A DNA stretch of 64,000 bases. It comes from Cytophagales bacterium. Its GTDB lineage: Bacteria > Bacteroidota > Bacteroidia > Cytophagales > Flammeovirgaceae. Under the pieces are notes generated by a model. The model saw nothing but the letters and a program-made list of their open reading frames with translations. It was not told where the DNA came from and did no database searches. Of the stretch, positions 15,879-25,130 are shown in pieces. The DNA lies in contig JANWWC010000001.1 in NCBI GenBank assembly GCA_025056215.1, positions 558,001 through 622,000 of the forward strand, read 5' to 3'. Every line of letters begins with the position of its first letter. Within the stretch, counting starts at the first letter, position 1. The position numbers and the translations under genes were made by a program.

Positions 15879-16095
15879 CTTTTTGGGAGAAAACTCAATG
15901 AATTGTTCTTTTCCAATTCCCATGGCAAACATATCAGCAGCCATGCTCGTCAATTTTAAATGTTCTCATAAGAAACTATCTACTTCAAGGACTATTAAAA
16001 ACATCTTTGCAACTACCCGCGCACGGCTTCTGCCTAATAATAACATTAGCAGCTTTAGAGCTACACTTTTTAGAATTGTTAATTTCGAAAATTAA
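15879..16095 (-). pseudogene. Unidentified coding remnant downstream of the ABC-F pseudogene
   Basis: On the minus strand short protein-like stretches can be read, for instance MAADMFAMGIGKEQFIEF from 15944, with in-frame stops and shifts upstream of it. I cannot match it to a family. It may be the lost C-terminus of the ABC-F pseudogene or a separate dead gene. No intact gene lies in 15873-16130 on either strand. Confidence 0.35.
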
Positions 16096-16129
16096 TTAAA
16101 TAAATGATCCCAAAGTATTGTTCTAGTCA

Positions 16130-17296
16130 GTACTAATGATGTGCGCCTTACTTTCATGCTTGAAGATAATTTCGCTATTCTTGTCTATTTTGGAAAAAAT
16201 CTCCTTCTTTAAGTTCTAACTGAATCGTAACACCTCATTCGACTTCTCCAACATCAGGTTGAATTTTTTGAGTAATCAATTCAAAAATTGGGTGATAGCT
16301 AAACTATCTTGAGAAAAAACCAGGACTTTGTCACCTTTTTCTATGTTAGAACAATATTTTCGAAAAGAATTCTCCCTTCCAAAGACTTTGATAATCCTTC
16401 TACCATCAGAACCTGATCTCCTGCTTCACGCTCTGGTGTAAAAACAATTCCAGGATAGCGACTTGAAAACGGGTTGACTTCTTCTATACTCAATTTTTCA
16501 AGAAGTTTCTTTCGGCTGTGGCTTGTATGCATTTAACAGCATTAGCGTTAAAACGTCTGACAAACTTTCCTAATTCTTTGCGTTTTTTTCAATTTTTTTT
16601 ATTTTTATTTGCTACCTGACAGGCTGCCAAACGACTAGCTTCATACCAAAAGAATAATTTCCTGTATAAACAGTAATTTTTCGAAGCCAATCCCCAATAT
16701 GATTATAAACAGCTTGCAAAAAATGCCTATCGTGAGAAACTACAATCACCGTATTTTTAAACTGCCAAAAATTCTTCCAGTCACACAATCGTTTTGACAT
16801 CTAAGTCGTCGGTAGGCTCACATCCAAAAGCAAAACATCAGGATTCCCCAAAAGCGCCTATGCTAACAATACACGAACTTTTGGGTTATTGCTTAGCTCA
16901 AACATTTTGAGATGATGTAAAGATTCTTGAATTCTTAAACCACTAAGCAATTCAGTTGTGTGAGATTCTGCTGTCCAAGTTGCTCATTTCGGCGAATTTT
17001 TCTTCCAGTTTCAGAAGCGCGCATACCATCGTTTTTCGATAAAATCAGCTTTTTCGTAAAGTGTTTCTTTCTTTTTACATAGGATATTAGTTGCTCATGT
17101 CTCATAAGAACCGTTTGCAAAACTTCATAGGGTTCATTAGCAAAGTGAGTTTGCTTAAGTACTAAAAGGCACGCAGATGGCTCTATGAGAACTTTTTCTA
17201 TAGTAGGTTCTATTTCACCTAGTAAATTTTTAAAAAAAGTAGATTTGCCAGCGGTATTTTAGCGTAACGAAGAAATAAATTAGAGACTGCAATCAT
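16130..17296 (-). pseudogene. Decayed ABC-F ATPase, YbiT type
   Basis: Pieces of one ABC-F protein can be read in order along the minus strand, in different frames with stops between them. The former start is MIAVSNLFLRYA at 17296, followed by a deletion of about 25 codons. Next come a mutated Walker A (NTAGKST, near 17255), then EIEPTIEKV and FANEPYEVLQTVLMRHEQL, then LSGLRIQESLHHLKMFELS, NPKVRVLLA-stop-ALLGNPDVLLLD, NTVIVVSHDRHFLQAVYNHI, YTGNYSF, and YPGIVFTPEREAGDQVLMV with SKSLEGRILFENI. ABC-F proteins act on ribosomes as translation factors. The second ATPase half is almost erased. The old start codon lies 12 bases after the prfB stop, so it was once the second gene of a prfB operon. Confidence 0.82.
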
Positions 17297-17308
17297 GAGC
17301 AAAAAATG

Positions 17309-18386
17309 TTAATGCATCATCAGGTAAGCCTTAATAAACTCATCAATTTTTCCGTCGAGAACTGCTTGCGTATCAGAAGTTTCTACACCAGTTCGAGCAT
17401 CTTTAACCAACTTATAAGGATGAAGGACGTAATTCCGGATTTGAGAACCAAAATCTATTCGTTTTTTAGTACTTTCTAAACGCTCTCGTTCAGCATTCCG
17501 CTTTTCTATTTCAAGTTGGTATAAGCGAGATTTGAGCATTTTAAGAGCCTTTTCCTTATTTTGAAGTTGCGAACGCTCTTGCTGACATTCAATAATAATG
17601 CCTGAAGGAGCGTGGCGGAGCCGGACAGCTGTCTCTACTTTGTTTACATTCTGACCGCCAGCGCCTCCTGAGCGAAAAGTTTCCCATGTAATATCCGAGT
17701 CTTTAATCTCAATATGAATAGAATCATCCACTACAGGATAAACAAATACAGAAGCAAAAGAAGTATGTCTTCGAGCGTTTGCATCAAAAGGAGAAATCCG
17801 CACTAGCCGATGTACTCCAATCTCAGATTTGAGGTAACCATAAGCAAATTCTCCATCAATTTCGAGCGTTACCGATTTGATACCCGCACCTTCACCGGGA
17901 TGATAGTTAACTTCCTTCACCGTATAACCGTGAGACTCTGCCCACATAATATACATCCGCATAAGCATCTCTGCCCAATCCTGACTCTCTGTACCTCCCG
18001 CTCCTGCATTGATTTCTAACATAGCGCTCATTTGATCTTCTTCGGCTCCTAGCATTTTTTTGAGCTCAAGAGCTTCTATAGCCTTTTCAGTTTTAGAAGC
18101 CTCCGACTCTATTTCAGTCTCTGAAACATCACCTGCTTCATAAAATTCAAAGAGCGTCTCGAGGTCAGAGAGCAAGCGCTCTACTTTTTCGTACTCTTCA
18201 ATCCATTTTTTTTTGGATTTAATACTTTTTATGATAGCTTCTGCTTGCTTAGGATTTTCCCAAAAGTCGGCTCTACTTGTCTGAGCTTCTTCTTTTCGAA
18301 TCTCTTCTTTTTTAGAATCGTAGTCAAAGATATCTCCTCAAAGCCTCTACACGAGCTTTTAAATCTTTTATTTGACTCTGGTTCAT
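17309..18386 (-). CDS. prfB: Peptide chain release factor 2, programmed +1 frameshift
   Basis: Reads UGA and UAA stop codons and releases the peptide. Translation starts at ATG 18386 ([20 protein letters not shown]), meets an in-frame TGA at 18326-18324 right after CTT, and continues in the +1 frame with [13 protein letters not shown]. The joined product is 358 residues, normal for RF2. The class motifs are intact: the stop-codon recognition loop ISPFD and the catalytic loop [12 protein letters not shown]. The downstream frame alone looks like a 288-residue gene without the N-terminal helical domain, which would be wrong. The decayed ABC-F gene follows after 12 bases; a promoter lies at 18411-18441. 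Confidence 0.96.
18323..18338 (-). promoter_or_regulatory. RF2 frameshift signal (AGGAG - 4 nt - CTT TGA C)
   Basis: Minus strand: AGGAG at 18338-18334, then ATAT, CTT, TGA, C. This is the standard autoregulatory RF2 site: an internal Shine-Dalgarno-like element just before the slippery CTT and a weak TGAC stop. Confidence 0.93.
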
Positions 18387-18410
18387 AAATGTAGACTTAC
18401 AATTTTCGCG

Positions 18411-18441
18411 CAAAAATAGAGAACAGCGCAAAAATCTCAAA
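18411..18441 (-). promoter_or_regulatory. Promoter of prfB (TTTG-N19-TATTTTTG)
   Basis: Minus strand: TTTG at 18441-18438 and TATTTTTG at 18418-18411. It predicts a leader of about 20 bases before the ATG at 18386 and so supports the frameshifted start. Confidence 0.72.
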
Positions 18442-18648
18442 CTATACCTGCTCTTTTTAAAGGAATCAAATTTTTGCTATCAAGCCTTATGCACATTCAA
18501 AAAATTTCTAATTAATTCACAAATTCACATGTTTTTATACCTATTAGAATCAAAAAAATACTTATATTAGCAAAAGAATTGTTAAAAAAATCACATTGTT
18601 TGAGAAATCAGCAGAGAGCTTTAAAGTGAATTCCAAAATCTTCTTCAT

Positions 18649-20997
18649 ATGTTAGTAATCAAACGAGATGGACGTAGAGAGAGTGTAAGATTCGATAAAA
18701 TTTTAACTCGCATTCAAAATTTATGCTATGGCTTAGACGAAAAGCATGTAAGCGCTGTAGAAGTAGCACGCAAAGTAATTTCAGGACTCTATGACGGTGT
18801 AACTACAGAAGCATTAGATGTTTTAGCAGCTGAAATAGCTGCGAGTATGTCTACTTACCATCCTGACTACGGAAAATTAGCAGCTCGCATTGCTATTTCT
18901 AATCTTCATAAGACGACAAGCAACTCGTTTTCTAATACCATGAAACGGCTGTATGAATATCGAGACCCTAAAACAGGAGAAAATGCTTCGCTAATCTCGC
19001 GCGAAGTATATGAAGTCATTCGAAATCATGCAGCTTTGTTAGATTCTGTTATCGATTATAACCGAGACTACAATTTTGATTACTTTGGATTCAAAACCTT
19101 AGAAAAATCTTATCTTTTTAAGCTAAACGATAAAGTTGTAGAACGTCCCCAGCACATGTTTATGCGCGTTGCAGTAGGGATTCATTACAACAATATCGAA
19201 GCAGCGATTCAGACTTACAACCTTATGAGTGAAGGGTGGTTCATTCATGCTACTCCCACTCTCTTTAATGCAGGTACTCCTAAGCCACAATTGTCTTCTT
19301 GCTTCTTAGTGACCATGAAAGACGATAGCATTGAAGGTATCTATGATACACTCAAACAATGCGCTCTTATCTCACAATCTGCAGGGGGTATAGGTCTTTC
19401 TATCCATAACATTCGAGCTGAAGGTTCTTACATTAAAGGAACCAACGGCAAATCGAACGGAATCGTACCGATGTTGCGCGTGTTCAACGATACAGCTCGC
19501 TATGTAGATCAAGGTGGTGGTAAACGCAAAGGAGCTTTTGCTATCTACTTAGAACCTTGGCATAGTGACATCTTAGCATTCTTAGAATTAAAGAAAAATC
19601 ACGGAGAAGAAAATCGACGTGCACGCGACTTGTTCTATGCCCTTTGGATTCCAGACCTATTCATGAAACGCGTAGAAGAAGACGACGTATGGAGTCTATT
19701 CTGTCCCCACGAAGCACCTGGTCTCTACGATACATATGGAGCTCACTTCGAACAACTCTATGAAAAATACGAACGAGAAGGGTTAGCCAGAACTACTATA
19801 AGAGCAAGAGAGCTATGGTATAAAATCTTAGAATCTCAAATCGAGACTGGAACTCCCTACATGCTTTACAAAGATGCAGCCAATGCAAAATCCAATCAGA
19901 AAAATTTAGGAACCATCCGGTCGAGTAACTTATGTACAGAAATCATAGAATACACTTCACCAGAAGAAGTTGCTGTTTGCAATTTAGCTTCTCTTTCACT
20001 TCCTAAATTCGTAGAGAACGGAACATTTAATCATCAGCGTCTATTTGAAGTTACTCAAATCGTAACTCGCAACTTAAATCGCATTATCGATATTAACTAC
20101 TATCCTGTTCCTGAAGCACGTCGTTCAAATCTGCGCCATCGACCTATCGGAATCGGTGTACAAGGATTAGCTGATGTGTTCATCATGTTGCGAATGCCTT
20201 TTGATTCTGATAGAGCTCAACAACTCAATAAAGATATTTTTGAAACTATTTATTTTGGGGCTCTGACAGCATCCTTAGAACTCGCTAAACAAGAGGGTCC
20301 TTATGAAACCTTTGAAGGCTCTCCTATCTCAAAAGGCATCTTTCAATTCGACATGTGGGGTGTACAACCTACTTCAGGAAATTGGGATTGGGAAAATCTC
20401 CGTGAAGCAATTAAAAAGCATGGCGTAAGAAACTCTCTCCTAGTAGCTCCTATGCCAACAGCATCTACGTCGCAAATCTTAGGAAATAACGAATGTTTTG
20501 AACCCTATACTTCAAATGTGTACGTAAGAAGAGTTCTTTCAGGAGAGTTTATCGTCATCAATAAACACCTACTCAAAGATTTAATTAAACTCGGACTGTG
20601 GAATGAAGATATTCGCAATGAGATCATTGCTAACAATGGCTCTATTCAAAACATTAAGCAAATTCCACAAGAGTTAAAAGAAATCTACAAGACAGCATGG
20701 GAGATCAGTCAGAAAAAAATTATCGACATGGCTGCAGATAGAGGTGCTTTTATTTGTCAAAGTCAAAGTCTAAACCTGTTTATGGCAAACCCCACTCATT
20801 CTAAACTCACTTCTATGCACTTCTACGCATGGAAAAAAGGTTTAAAAACAGGGATGTACTATTTGCGCACCAAGCCGGCTTCTGAAGCAGTAAAGTTTAC
20901 AGTAGATGTAAGCAAATTGCAAAAAAAAGAACCTGTTTCGACATCGTCTCAAGTCTGTTCTATAGATAGTCCTGACTGTGAAAATTGCTCAGCATAA
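18649..20997 (+). CDS. nrdA: Ribonucleoside-diphosphate reductase, class I alpha subunit
   Basis: Reduces ribonucleotides to deoxyribonucleotides. 782 residues. An N-terminal ATP-cone (about 1-90, [14 protein letters not shown]) indicates overall activity control by ATP/dATP. The catalytic core shows the redox cysteine in LSSCFLV, the radical-site motif SSNLCTEI (N-x-C-x-E), the partner cysteine in [11 protein letters not shown] and [19 protein letters not shown]. The C-terminal tail ends [10 protein letters not shown], a CxxC pair that relays electrons from thioredoxin or glutaredoxin. The beta subunit gene nrdB is not in this window, which is unusual compared with species where the two are adjacent. 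The ATG at 18649 follows a 260-base AT-rich upstream stretch in which I see only a near-match -7 box (TATATTAG, 18563). Confidence 0.96.
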   Translation: MLVIKRDGRRESVRFDKILTRIQNLCYGLDEKHVSAVEVARKVISGLYDGVTTEALDVLAAEIAASMSTYHPDYGKLAARIAISNLHKTTSNSFSNTMKRLYEYRDPKTGENASLISREVYEVIRNHAALLDSVIDYNRDYNFDYFGFKTLEKSYLFKLNDKVVERPQHMFMRVAVGIHYNNIEAAIQTYNLMSEGWFIHATPTLFNAGTPKPQLSSCFLVTMKDDSIEGIYDTLKQCALISQSAGGIGLSIHNIRAEGSYIKGTNGKSNGIVPMLRVFNDTARYVDQGGGKRKGAFAIYLEPWHSDILAFLELKKNHGEENRRARDLFYALWIPDLFMKRVEEDDVWSLFCPHEAPGLYDTYGAHFEQLYEKYEREGLARTTIRARELWYKILESQIETGTPYMLYKDAANAKSNQKNLGTIRSSNLCTEIIEYTSPEEVAVCNLASLSLPKFVENGTFNHQRLFEVTQIVTRNLNRIIDINYYPVPEARRSNLRHRPIGIGVQGLADVFIMLRMPFDSDRAQQLNKDIFETIYFGALTASLELAKQEGPYETFEGSPISKGIFQFDMWGVQPTSGNWDWENLREAIKKHGVRNSLLVAPMPTASTSQILGNNECFEPYTSNVYVRRVLSGEFIVINKHLLKDLIKLGLWNEDIRNEIIANNGSIQNIKQIPQELKEIYKTAWEISQKKIIDMAADRGAFICQSQSLNLFMANPTHSKLTSMHFYAWKKGLKTGMYYLRTKPASEAVKFTVDVSKLQKKEPVSTSSQVCSIDSPDCENCSA

Positions 20998-21050
20998 AAG
21001 ATTATTGCGCTTTTTTGCTAAAAAGATTTTAGCCTTATCCAATAAAAAAC

Positions 21051-22046
21051 TTAATCAAGAATTACTAACTTTTCCAACTCATTTCTGATAAAAATAACCT
21101 CTTCTGATGAAAGTTGAAAAGAAAGTGATTGAGCGTTTTCTTCTACTTGTTGAGGGTTGCGCGCTCCGACAAGTAAACAAGTGATACCAGGTTGCTGTAA
21201 AGTCCAATTCAACACTATTTGCGAAATTGTAGCTTGATACTTACGAGCAAACGGACGCAAGAGCTCTAAAAACTCAAGTATTTTGCTGCGATTGTGTGGC
21301 TTAAAAAATTTTGTATGTGGGCGATGATCTCCTTCCGAAAAAGAATAATCCATGCCAATTTTTCCAGTAAGGAGACCTCGTTGTAATGGGCTATAAGCCA
21401 AAACACTAATGTTATGTTGAATACAATATGGAACTGTGTACTTTTCAATAGTTCTCTCCACCATACTATACGGCACTTGATTAGACACAATAGGCACTTG
21501 AGTTCTGGCTCTTTCAATTTGTTCGGGAAGATAGTTACAAACTCCTGCAGCACGAATCTTTCCTTGCTCAAGAAGTTTTGATACAGCCTCAAATGTTTCT
21601 TCTATAGGAGTAGAGTTGTCTGGCCAATGAATCTGATAAAGATCGATATAATCTGTTTTGAGCCTTCTAAGACTTTGTTCGCACTCGTAGATAACGCTCT
21701 CTTTTCCTGAATACTTATAAATTTTAACATCTTGTCCGTCGTTCATTTTGCTATCAAAATAAAAAACACCTTTTTGCAAATCCCATCGCAATCCAAACTT
21801 TGTTAAAATTTGAACTTTATCGCGCGGTATACCTCGAAGAGCCTCCGCTGTAAGTTCTTCACTTAATCCGAAGCCATAAATGGGAGCTGTATCAATGGTT
21901 GTGATTCCCAATTCTATAGATTTTTGAATTGCTCTGATAGCTTCTTTTTGATCACTTCCACCCCACATCCAACCTCCAATTGCCCAAGCGCCAAACGCTA
22001 TTTGGCTTACATTTACATCCGAATTACCCAATTGTACTTTTTGCAT
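21051..22046 (-). CDS. Aldo/keto reductase
   Basis: 331 residues with the aldo/keto reductase barrel. Catalytic residues are visible: Asp and Tyr in TIDTAPIYGFGLSEE, Lys in QILTKFGLR and His in YQIHWPD. The NADPH-binding end is LLVGARNPQQVEEN. It uses NAD(P)H to reduce carbonyl compounds or oxidise alcohols. The N-terminus (LGNSDVNVSQIAFGAWAIGGWMWG) fits the YajO/IolS-like subgroup that often acts on sugars or general aldehydes. It is transcribed alone on the minus strand, convergent with nrdA. The exact substrate is unknown. Confidence 0.92.
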   Translation of the reverse strand: MQKVQLGNSDVNVSQIAFGAWAIGGWMWGGSDQKEAIRAIQKSIELGITTIDTAPIYGFGLSEELTAEALRGIPRDKVQILTKFGLRWDLQKGVFYFDSKMNDGQDVKIYKYSGKESVIYECEQSLRRLKTDYIDLYQIHWPDNSTPIEETFEAVSKLLEQGKIRAAGVCNYLPEQIERARTQVPIVSNQVPYSMVERTIEKYTVPYCIQHNISVLAYSPLQRGLLTGKIGMDYSFSEGDHRPHTKFFKPHNRSKILEFLELLRPFARKYQATISQIVLNWTLQQPGITCLLVGARNPQQVEENAQSLSFQLSSEEVIFIRNELEKLVILD

Positions 22047-22159
22047 ACTCCTGTTTTAAGAAATTTGAAATAAATCTTAATTTTTTATTTTAAAAATAAA
22101 CGATAACTACCATTTTTTAAAAAAAAAATTAAAATCAAAATGCTTTTATTATTTTTTTG

Positions 22160-22167
22160 TAACTTTG
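22160..22167 (+). promoter_or_regulatory. -7 box TAACTTTG before the T9SS protein gene
   Basis: Exact match to TAnnTTTG, 45 bases upstream of the ATG at 22212. No -33 TTTG is seen at the usual distance. It makes the earlier in-frame ATG at 22140 unlikely as start. Confidence 0.5.
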
Positions 22168-22211
22168 AGATAACTTGTAGGTTTATCTTTCAACCCCAAC
22201 TTCTGAGAGCT

Positions 22212-25130
22212 ATGAGAAAATTATACTTTATGTTAAATCTCTTATTTGTTTTTTCTAAGATATATAGTCAAACTGCTTGCCTTTATCGACCCAACCAAGA
22301 TAACCCTAGTTGGATAGATCCTACTCACTGGGTCTGTTTATCTCCTGCTGCACAATGCGCCGCTGATATTCCAAAATATCCTGTGGCTAATGACGACGTT
22401 ATTTCACCCGGCTATAACATTTTAGTAAATATTGTTTCTCGCACCGTAAACAACATTACAATGACAGCAGGAAATTTTTTCCCTGCAAAGCTCACCGTTC
22501 AAGGAGGTGCCACTCTAACTTGCAACAATCTAACTATCAATAGCCATGCTACAAGCTCACAAGAAGCATCTTTAATAATTTACGGTAATGGTACTACTGT
22601 GCAAGTAAATGGCAATCTCACTTTCAACAAACCTGCTACAAACAGCAGCACTTCTATATTAGGTCTTTTTATGGCTTCTTTAGCAACTGAAACTCCTACT
22701 CTCAATGTAAATGGTAATTTAGTTTTTAATCACTTAAACGGAGCTCTCGGCTCAGGAGGAACAGATAACGATTCTATTGAGTTTGACGTAGCTGGAACTT
22801 CTACCGTAAATGTAGAAGGAACTACCACCTTCGTTAACGAACTAGGTTATACGAGAATTAACATTTTTAGCAATGCAAAAGTCAACTTTAAAGGAGGAGC
22901 TTCTTTCACAAGGCAAAATACCACAGGAAGCTTACAAATTATTCTAGAAGATAATGCAGAACTTAATATAGGAACGAATATCACTCCAGCTAACGCTACT
23001 TTTACAAACGGTGGAACAGCGGGAGCAGGACGCGATGTAATTATTGACATTGAAGGGAATGCTAAAATGAATGTGTATGGAAACATGAATGTTACCCATA
23101 CAGGCGGAGATGATGTAATAATATCTGTTAATCCTAACTCGTCTTTGGGCACAAAAGGCAGACTGGTTACTTCAGGAAATCTTACTATTAACTCTTCTCT
23201 TTCTGCTGATGACATCAAAATTTCAGCTTTACAAGATAGTTCTTATATTGGTGTAGGAGGAAAATTTAGTTTTACCAGTAACACACCCAATACCCGCCTT
23301 GAAATTACCTTAGACAAAGGAGGAAAAATAAAATGTAGCGATTTTAATGTAACTCAAATACAAGGGAACGGTGTTCTGATTACCACTAATAATACACCAG
23401 CAACGCCCATTCCAAAAATTGAAGTAGCAGATACTTTTGAGATAAGTACTATAAACAGCTCCTTTTTTACTACTATAGACCTTAATCGGGGGGAATTAAT
23501 AGCCGACAAAGGTATTTTTAGCCTTAATAATGGATCAAGTTTGCGCCTATTTATTGATGGAAGTTCTCATGCCCAATTCACAAGCGATGTATACGCTATC
23601 CGAAATGGGGGTGATAGCGTAGTAATTGAAGTAGGTCAGAATCCTACAGGCTCAACAGCTCAACTCAGTGTAGGAGGCAACCTTTTTTTAGATAATAATG
23701 TTATTACGTCGAACCGATGGGTATTTTTGAAAGGCTATCAAAACTCTACAACTACTGTAACGGGCAATATCGAATTGAAAGCCGAAGCAGCAGATCAAAC
23801 ACGCGTACAATTAGAAAATAATGCAGTTTTGCGGATGGGAGGCAGCTTTAAACGTCCTAACGCTTTCGGATATTTTGCTATGTACGATAATTCAACCCTT
23901 GAACTTATCGGAACAAGTCCTCAATATATAATTGGCGACGATACTACAGGCAATGGAACAGACTTTAACAACTACAAACGTGTTGTAATTAACAATACTT
24001 CTAGCACAGTACCACAAGTAGTGCTTACTTCTGATGCTACAATTGAAAGTCGGTTAGTCTTCAACAACGGGGTAATAGGAAGTACACCAGGTAAAAGAAT
24101 CATTCTCATTGATAACGCTCAAGCAGGCTCAGGAACCGTCACTACCTTTAATAACAACGATGGAGGCAAACCTAATAGCTTTGTAATCGGCACTATGCGA
24201 AAAATCGGAGACGATACCTTTATTTTTCCAGTAGGAGATACTTCTGGAGGAAATTTGATATGGGCGCCTATTGGAATCATTTCTCCTTCAGGCACCTCTA
24301 CTTTTGATGCAGAATATCGTTATCAGCGGCCTGCAAATTATAATAATTTAAGCAGTGGACTTGCTCACATAAGTGGAAGAGAATACTGGAATCTAGATAG
24401 AACGAGTGGCTCTGCTTCCGCTCAAGTGCGTCTTTTCTGGAAAAACGCTGAAAGAAGTATGATTGACGATATTACTTCTTCTGACTTGAGAATTGCACGC
24501 TACAACGGAACTACATGGCAACAACACAGTGGCACAATTCTCCCTGGCTCTACTATTGGTCCAGGAGGTAATGGTGCTATCACAACATCTTCAGCTCTTT
24601 CAACCTTTAGCCCTTTCACTTTTGGGTCTAATAGTTTTAGTGTGAATCCTCTTTTAACTGATATTCTTGACTTTCGTGTAGAGCGCAAAAACGAATACGT
24701 TATCATTTTATATCAGCTTTCTCCTAACTCCCGCGCTACCCATATTAAAATTCAAAAATCTTACAACGGAACAGATTGGCTCAATATAACAGAGAGAAAC
24801 CTTCTTTTATCGCACTTTGAAGATTTTGAACCTAATAGTGCTTACTATCGTTTGGCATTGTGTGAATCTTCTTGTAGTTACTCTACTGCAAAATGGATCT
24901 ATGGCACTATTCCTACTATCAAAGTTTCAAAAGTTGATAATGAAATTTTAGTAGAAGGCATTTCACCTAAATCTGAACTGCAATTGTTCGACGTTAGTGG
25001 AAAAATGGTAGCACAGACAACTTCTGAAGAAAATCATCATATCTTCAAAAAGCAATTGGTAGAAGGCATGTATATTTTAAAAGTAGTATCTCTTAATGGG
25101 ACCGTTCAAAGCATTAAATTCAAATGGTAG
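22212..25130 (+). CDS. Secreted adhesin-like protein with T9SS type A sorting domain
   Basis: 972 residues from ATG 22212, which places the signal peptide (RKLYFMLNLLFVFSKIYSQ) at the very start. Residues 60-550 contain many short Asn/Gly/Thr-rich strand units such as VNGNLTFN, LNVNGNLVFN and TSGNLTINSS, the look of a right-handed beta-helix. Around 620-780 is a segment typical of Bacteroidota surface proteins (KRVVINNTSS...TSDATIESRLVFNNGVI, FIFPVGDTSGG). The last 75 residues form a type A C-terminal domain (ELQLFDVSGKMVAQ...LVEGMYILKVVS) for export by the type IX system. Probably a cell-surface or released structural or adhesive protein; no catalytic motif seen. Its stop overlaps rlmD by 11 bases. 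Confidence 0.85.
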   Translation: MRKLYFMLNLLFVFSKIYSQTACLYRPNQDNPSWIDPTHWVCLSPAAQCAADIPKYPVANDDVISPGYNILVNIVSRTVNNITMTAGNFFPAKLTVQGGATLTCNNLTINSHATSSQEASLIIYGNGTTVQVNGNLTFNKPATNSSTSILGLFMASLATETPTLNVNGNLVFNHLNGALGSGGTDNDSIEFDVAGTSTVNVEGTTTFVNELGYTRINIFSNAKVNFKGGASFTRQNTTGSLQIILEDNAELNIGTNITPANATFTNGGTAGAGRDVIIDIEGNAKMNVYGNMNVTHTGGDDVIISVNPNSSLGTKGRLVTSGNLTINSSLSADDIKISALQDSSYIGVGGKFSFTSNTPNTRLEITLDKGGKIKCSDFNVTQIQGNGVLITTNNTPATPIPKIEVADTFEISTINSSFFTTIDLNRGELIADKGIFSLNNGSSLRLFIDGSSHAQFTSDVYAIRNGGDSVVIEVGQNPTGSTAQLSVGGNLFLDNNVITSNRWVFLKGYQNSTTTVTGNIELKAEAADQTRVQLENNAVLRMGGSFKRPNAFGYFAMYDNSTLELIGTSPQYIIGDDTTGNGTDFNNYKRVVINNTSSTVPQVVLTSDATIESRLVFNNGVIGSTPGKRIILIDNAQAGSGTVTTFNNNDGGKPNSFVIGTMRKIGDDTFIFPVGDTSGGNLIWAPIGIISPSGTSTFDAEYRYQRPANYNNLSSGLAHISGREYWNLDRTSGSASAQVRLFWKNAERSMIDDITSSDLRIARYNGTTWQQHSGTILPGSTIGPGGNGAITTSSALSTFSPFTFGSNSFSVNPLLTDILDFRVERKNEYVIILYQLSPNSRATHIKIQKSYNGTDWLNITERNLLLSHFEDFEPNSAYYRLALCESSCSYSTAKWIYGTIPTIKVSKVDNEILVEGISPKSELQLFDVSGKMVAQTTSEENHHIFKKQLVEGMYILKVVSLNGTVQSIKFKW

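Noticed and set aside
15883-16095. Plus-strand frame of 70 residues after the propeller gene
   Set aside because: Low-complexity, no recognisable family, and the opposite strand holds better protein-like remnants.
17309-18175. A 288-residue prfB starting inside the gene
   Set aside because: It lacks the N-terminal domain of RF2; the CTT TGA C frameshift site and ATG at 18386 restore the full protein.
21017-21033. GCTAAAA / TTTTAGC hairpin between nrdA and the aldo/keto reductase gene as a terminator
   Set aside because: Only AT-rich 7-bp stem and no T-run after it on either strand.
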